Shown: piece by piece, positions 63,489 to 64,000 of the stretch
How the letters are laid out: each line of letters starts with the position of its first letter
How positions within the stretch are numbered: position 1 is the first letter of the stretch
From: Kappaphycus alvarezii
Lineage: Eukaryota; Rhodophyta; Florideophyceae; Gigartinales; Solieriaceae
Assembly: GCA_002205965.3 (NCBI GenBank)
Contig: NADL03000602.1
Span: forward strand, 248,001 to 312,000
DNA length: 64,000 nt
Direction of reading: 5' to 3'
Translations under genes and position numbers: made by a program
The notes under the pieces: model-generated
What the model saw: only the letters and a program-made list of their open reading frames with translations
Told to the model about the DNA's origin: nothing
Database searches by the model: none

Positions 63489-64000
63489 ACTTTAGTAATG
63501 ACTGTAGGACTAATTAGCTGAGAGTGCCACAGTAGGTGGCACTTCTACTAATTACGCTCACCGGCTTTGTTCGCCTCACAGTAAACAAAAGACAACCCTC
63601 CCCTGCCGATCCGGAAAGCCTACCTTTTTAATTCTGTAACCGGAGTACTCCGGGAGTTCGACACCAACTTGGATTCCTAGCTAATGACCGGAAAACCTAG
63701 CACTGCACGGACTCACTATAGCTATATCTATCTAGCGTGCGATTTGAGTAGTCGGGGCTACCCTTTGTACGTGTCCGGAGTAGACCCTCAACGAACCATG
63801 GCCCAAGTAGTCACGCTACCCTTTTTGCTGAACCTTTCAGGCGCTCCCGGGGTAGGATTGCCTACTATTTTCCTTACCCACCTGTTTTCCTTTTTCCAAT
63901 TTTATTTTCCTTTCTTATACTCCTTTTCGCCATCCTTTCTAACCGCGGAGAAATACCCGGAGGACCGTAGGGCATCCTCCCACCTTCCGAGCGCGACCTA
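63489..64000 (+). repeat. LTR of the 50.2-50.7 kb family, plus orientation, cut by the window end
   Basis: It starts at about TTTAGTAATGACTG and shares ordered blocks with the minus-strand LTR at 50238-50711. The last shared block (GAGCGCGACCTA) is at the very end of the window. It belongs to an element continuing to the right or is a solo LTR. Confidence 0.55.

Noticed and set aside
1..64000. CRISPR arrays, bacterial operons, rRNA genes
   Set aside because: No regular spacer-repeat pattern, Shine-Dalgarno-led gene runs or rRNA-like sequence was seen.

Overview
This is a repeat-dominated eukaryotic nuclear window. It has no operons, ribosome binding sites or CRISPR arrays. It contains at least seven classes of eukaryotic transposable element, a probable spliced gene and A/T-rich spacer DNA. 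Most TE reading frames resemble families I associate with algae, oomycetes and basal fungi: RLE-type LINE, PIF/Harbinger, piggyBac with the 'RWY-IGG-EKGIPHY' core, MULE, copia and Ty3/gypsy. A red alga or another protist with gene islands between TE blocks would fit. The sequence alone does not settle the species.

Layout. 1-1.6 kb: broken copia gag-protease (minus). 3.0-4.0 kb: C-terminal fragment of a LINE with a restriction-like endonuclease (minus). 4.2-6.7 kb: GC-rich intergenic DNA full of GTACA/TACTGTA motifs. 6.9-8.9 kb: two overlapping plus-strand reading frames, probably one gene with two 1-nt homopolymer breaks. 9.26-11.95 kb (minus): the best gene in the window, a predicted Golgi type II membrane glycosyltransferase-like protein with one intron. 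12.3-16.4 kb: three more LINE C-terminal copies, two of them pointing away from each other. 16.4-41 kb: a long A/T-rich block holding decayed copia pol, a PIF/Harbinger element with both genes, a piggyBac transposase relic, two LTR-like 0.41-0.42 kb direct repeats, a perfect 24-bp hairpin and a complete 3.76-kb MULE with 157-bp terminal inverted repeats.

41.8-50.7 kb: a decayed Ty3/gypsy element on the minus strand (LTR, gag, PR, RT, RH, IN and chromodomain). 51.4-60.1 kb: a mosaic of at least three gypsy families. They are a plus-strand gag/PR, a minus-strand gag/PR, and a plus-strand PR-RT-RH-IN that is almost full length and ends in a polypurine tract and a 3' LTR. A short C2H2 zinc-finger ORF sits between them. 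60.3-62.4 kb: two LINE fragments in opposite orientations. 62.6-64.0 kb: a gypsy gag relic and the start of an LTR related to the one at 50.2-50.7 kb.

Nearly every TE coding region has stops, frameshifts or lost catalytic residues, so the block is a graveyard rather than an active cluster. Host genes are confined to about 6.9-12 kb. Nothing here is a clear unknown multi-gene system. The least explained signals are the dispersed TACTGTA/GTACA motif, the two-frame gene at 6.9-8.9 kb, the LTR-flanked non-coding unit at 30.9-33.1 kb and the loss of the same His in all five gag zinc knuckles.
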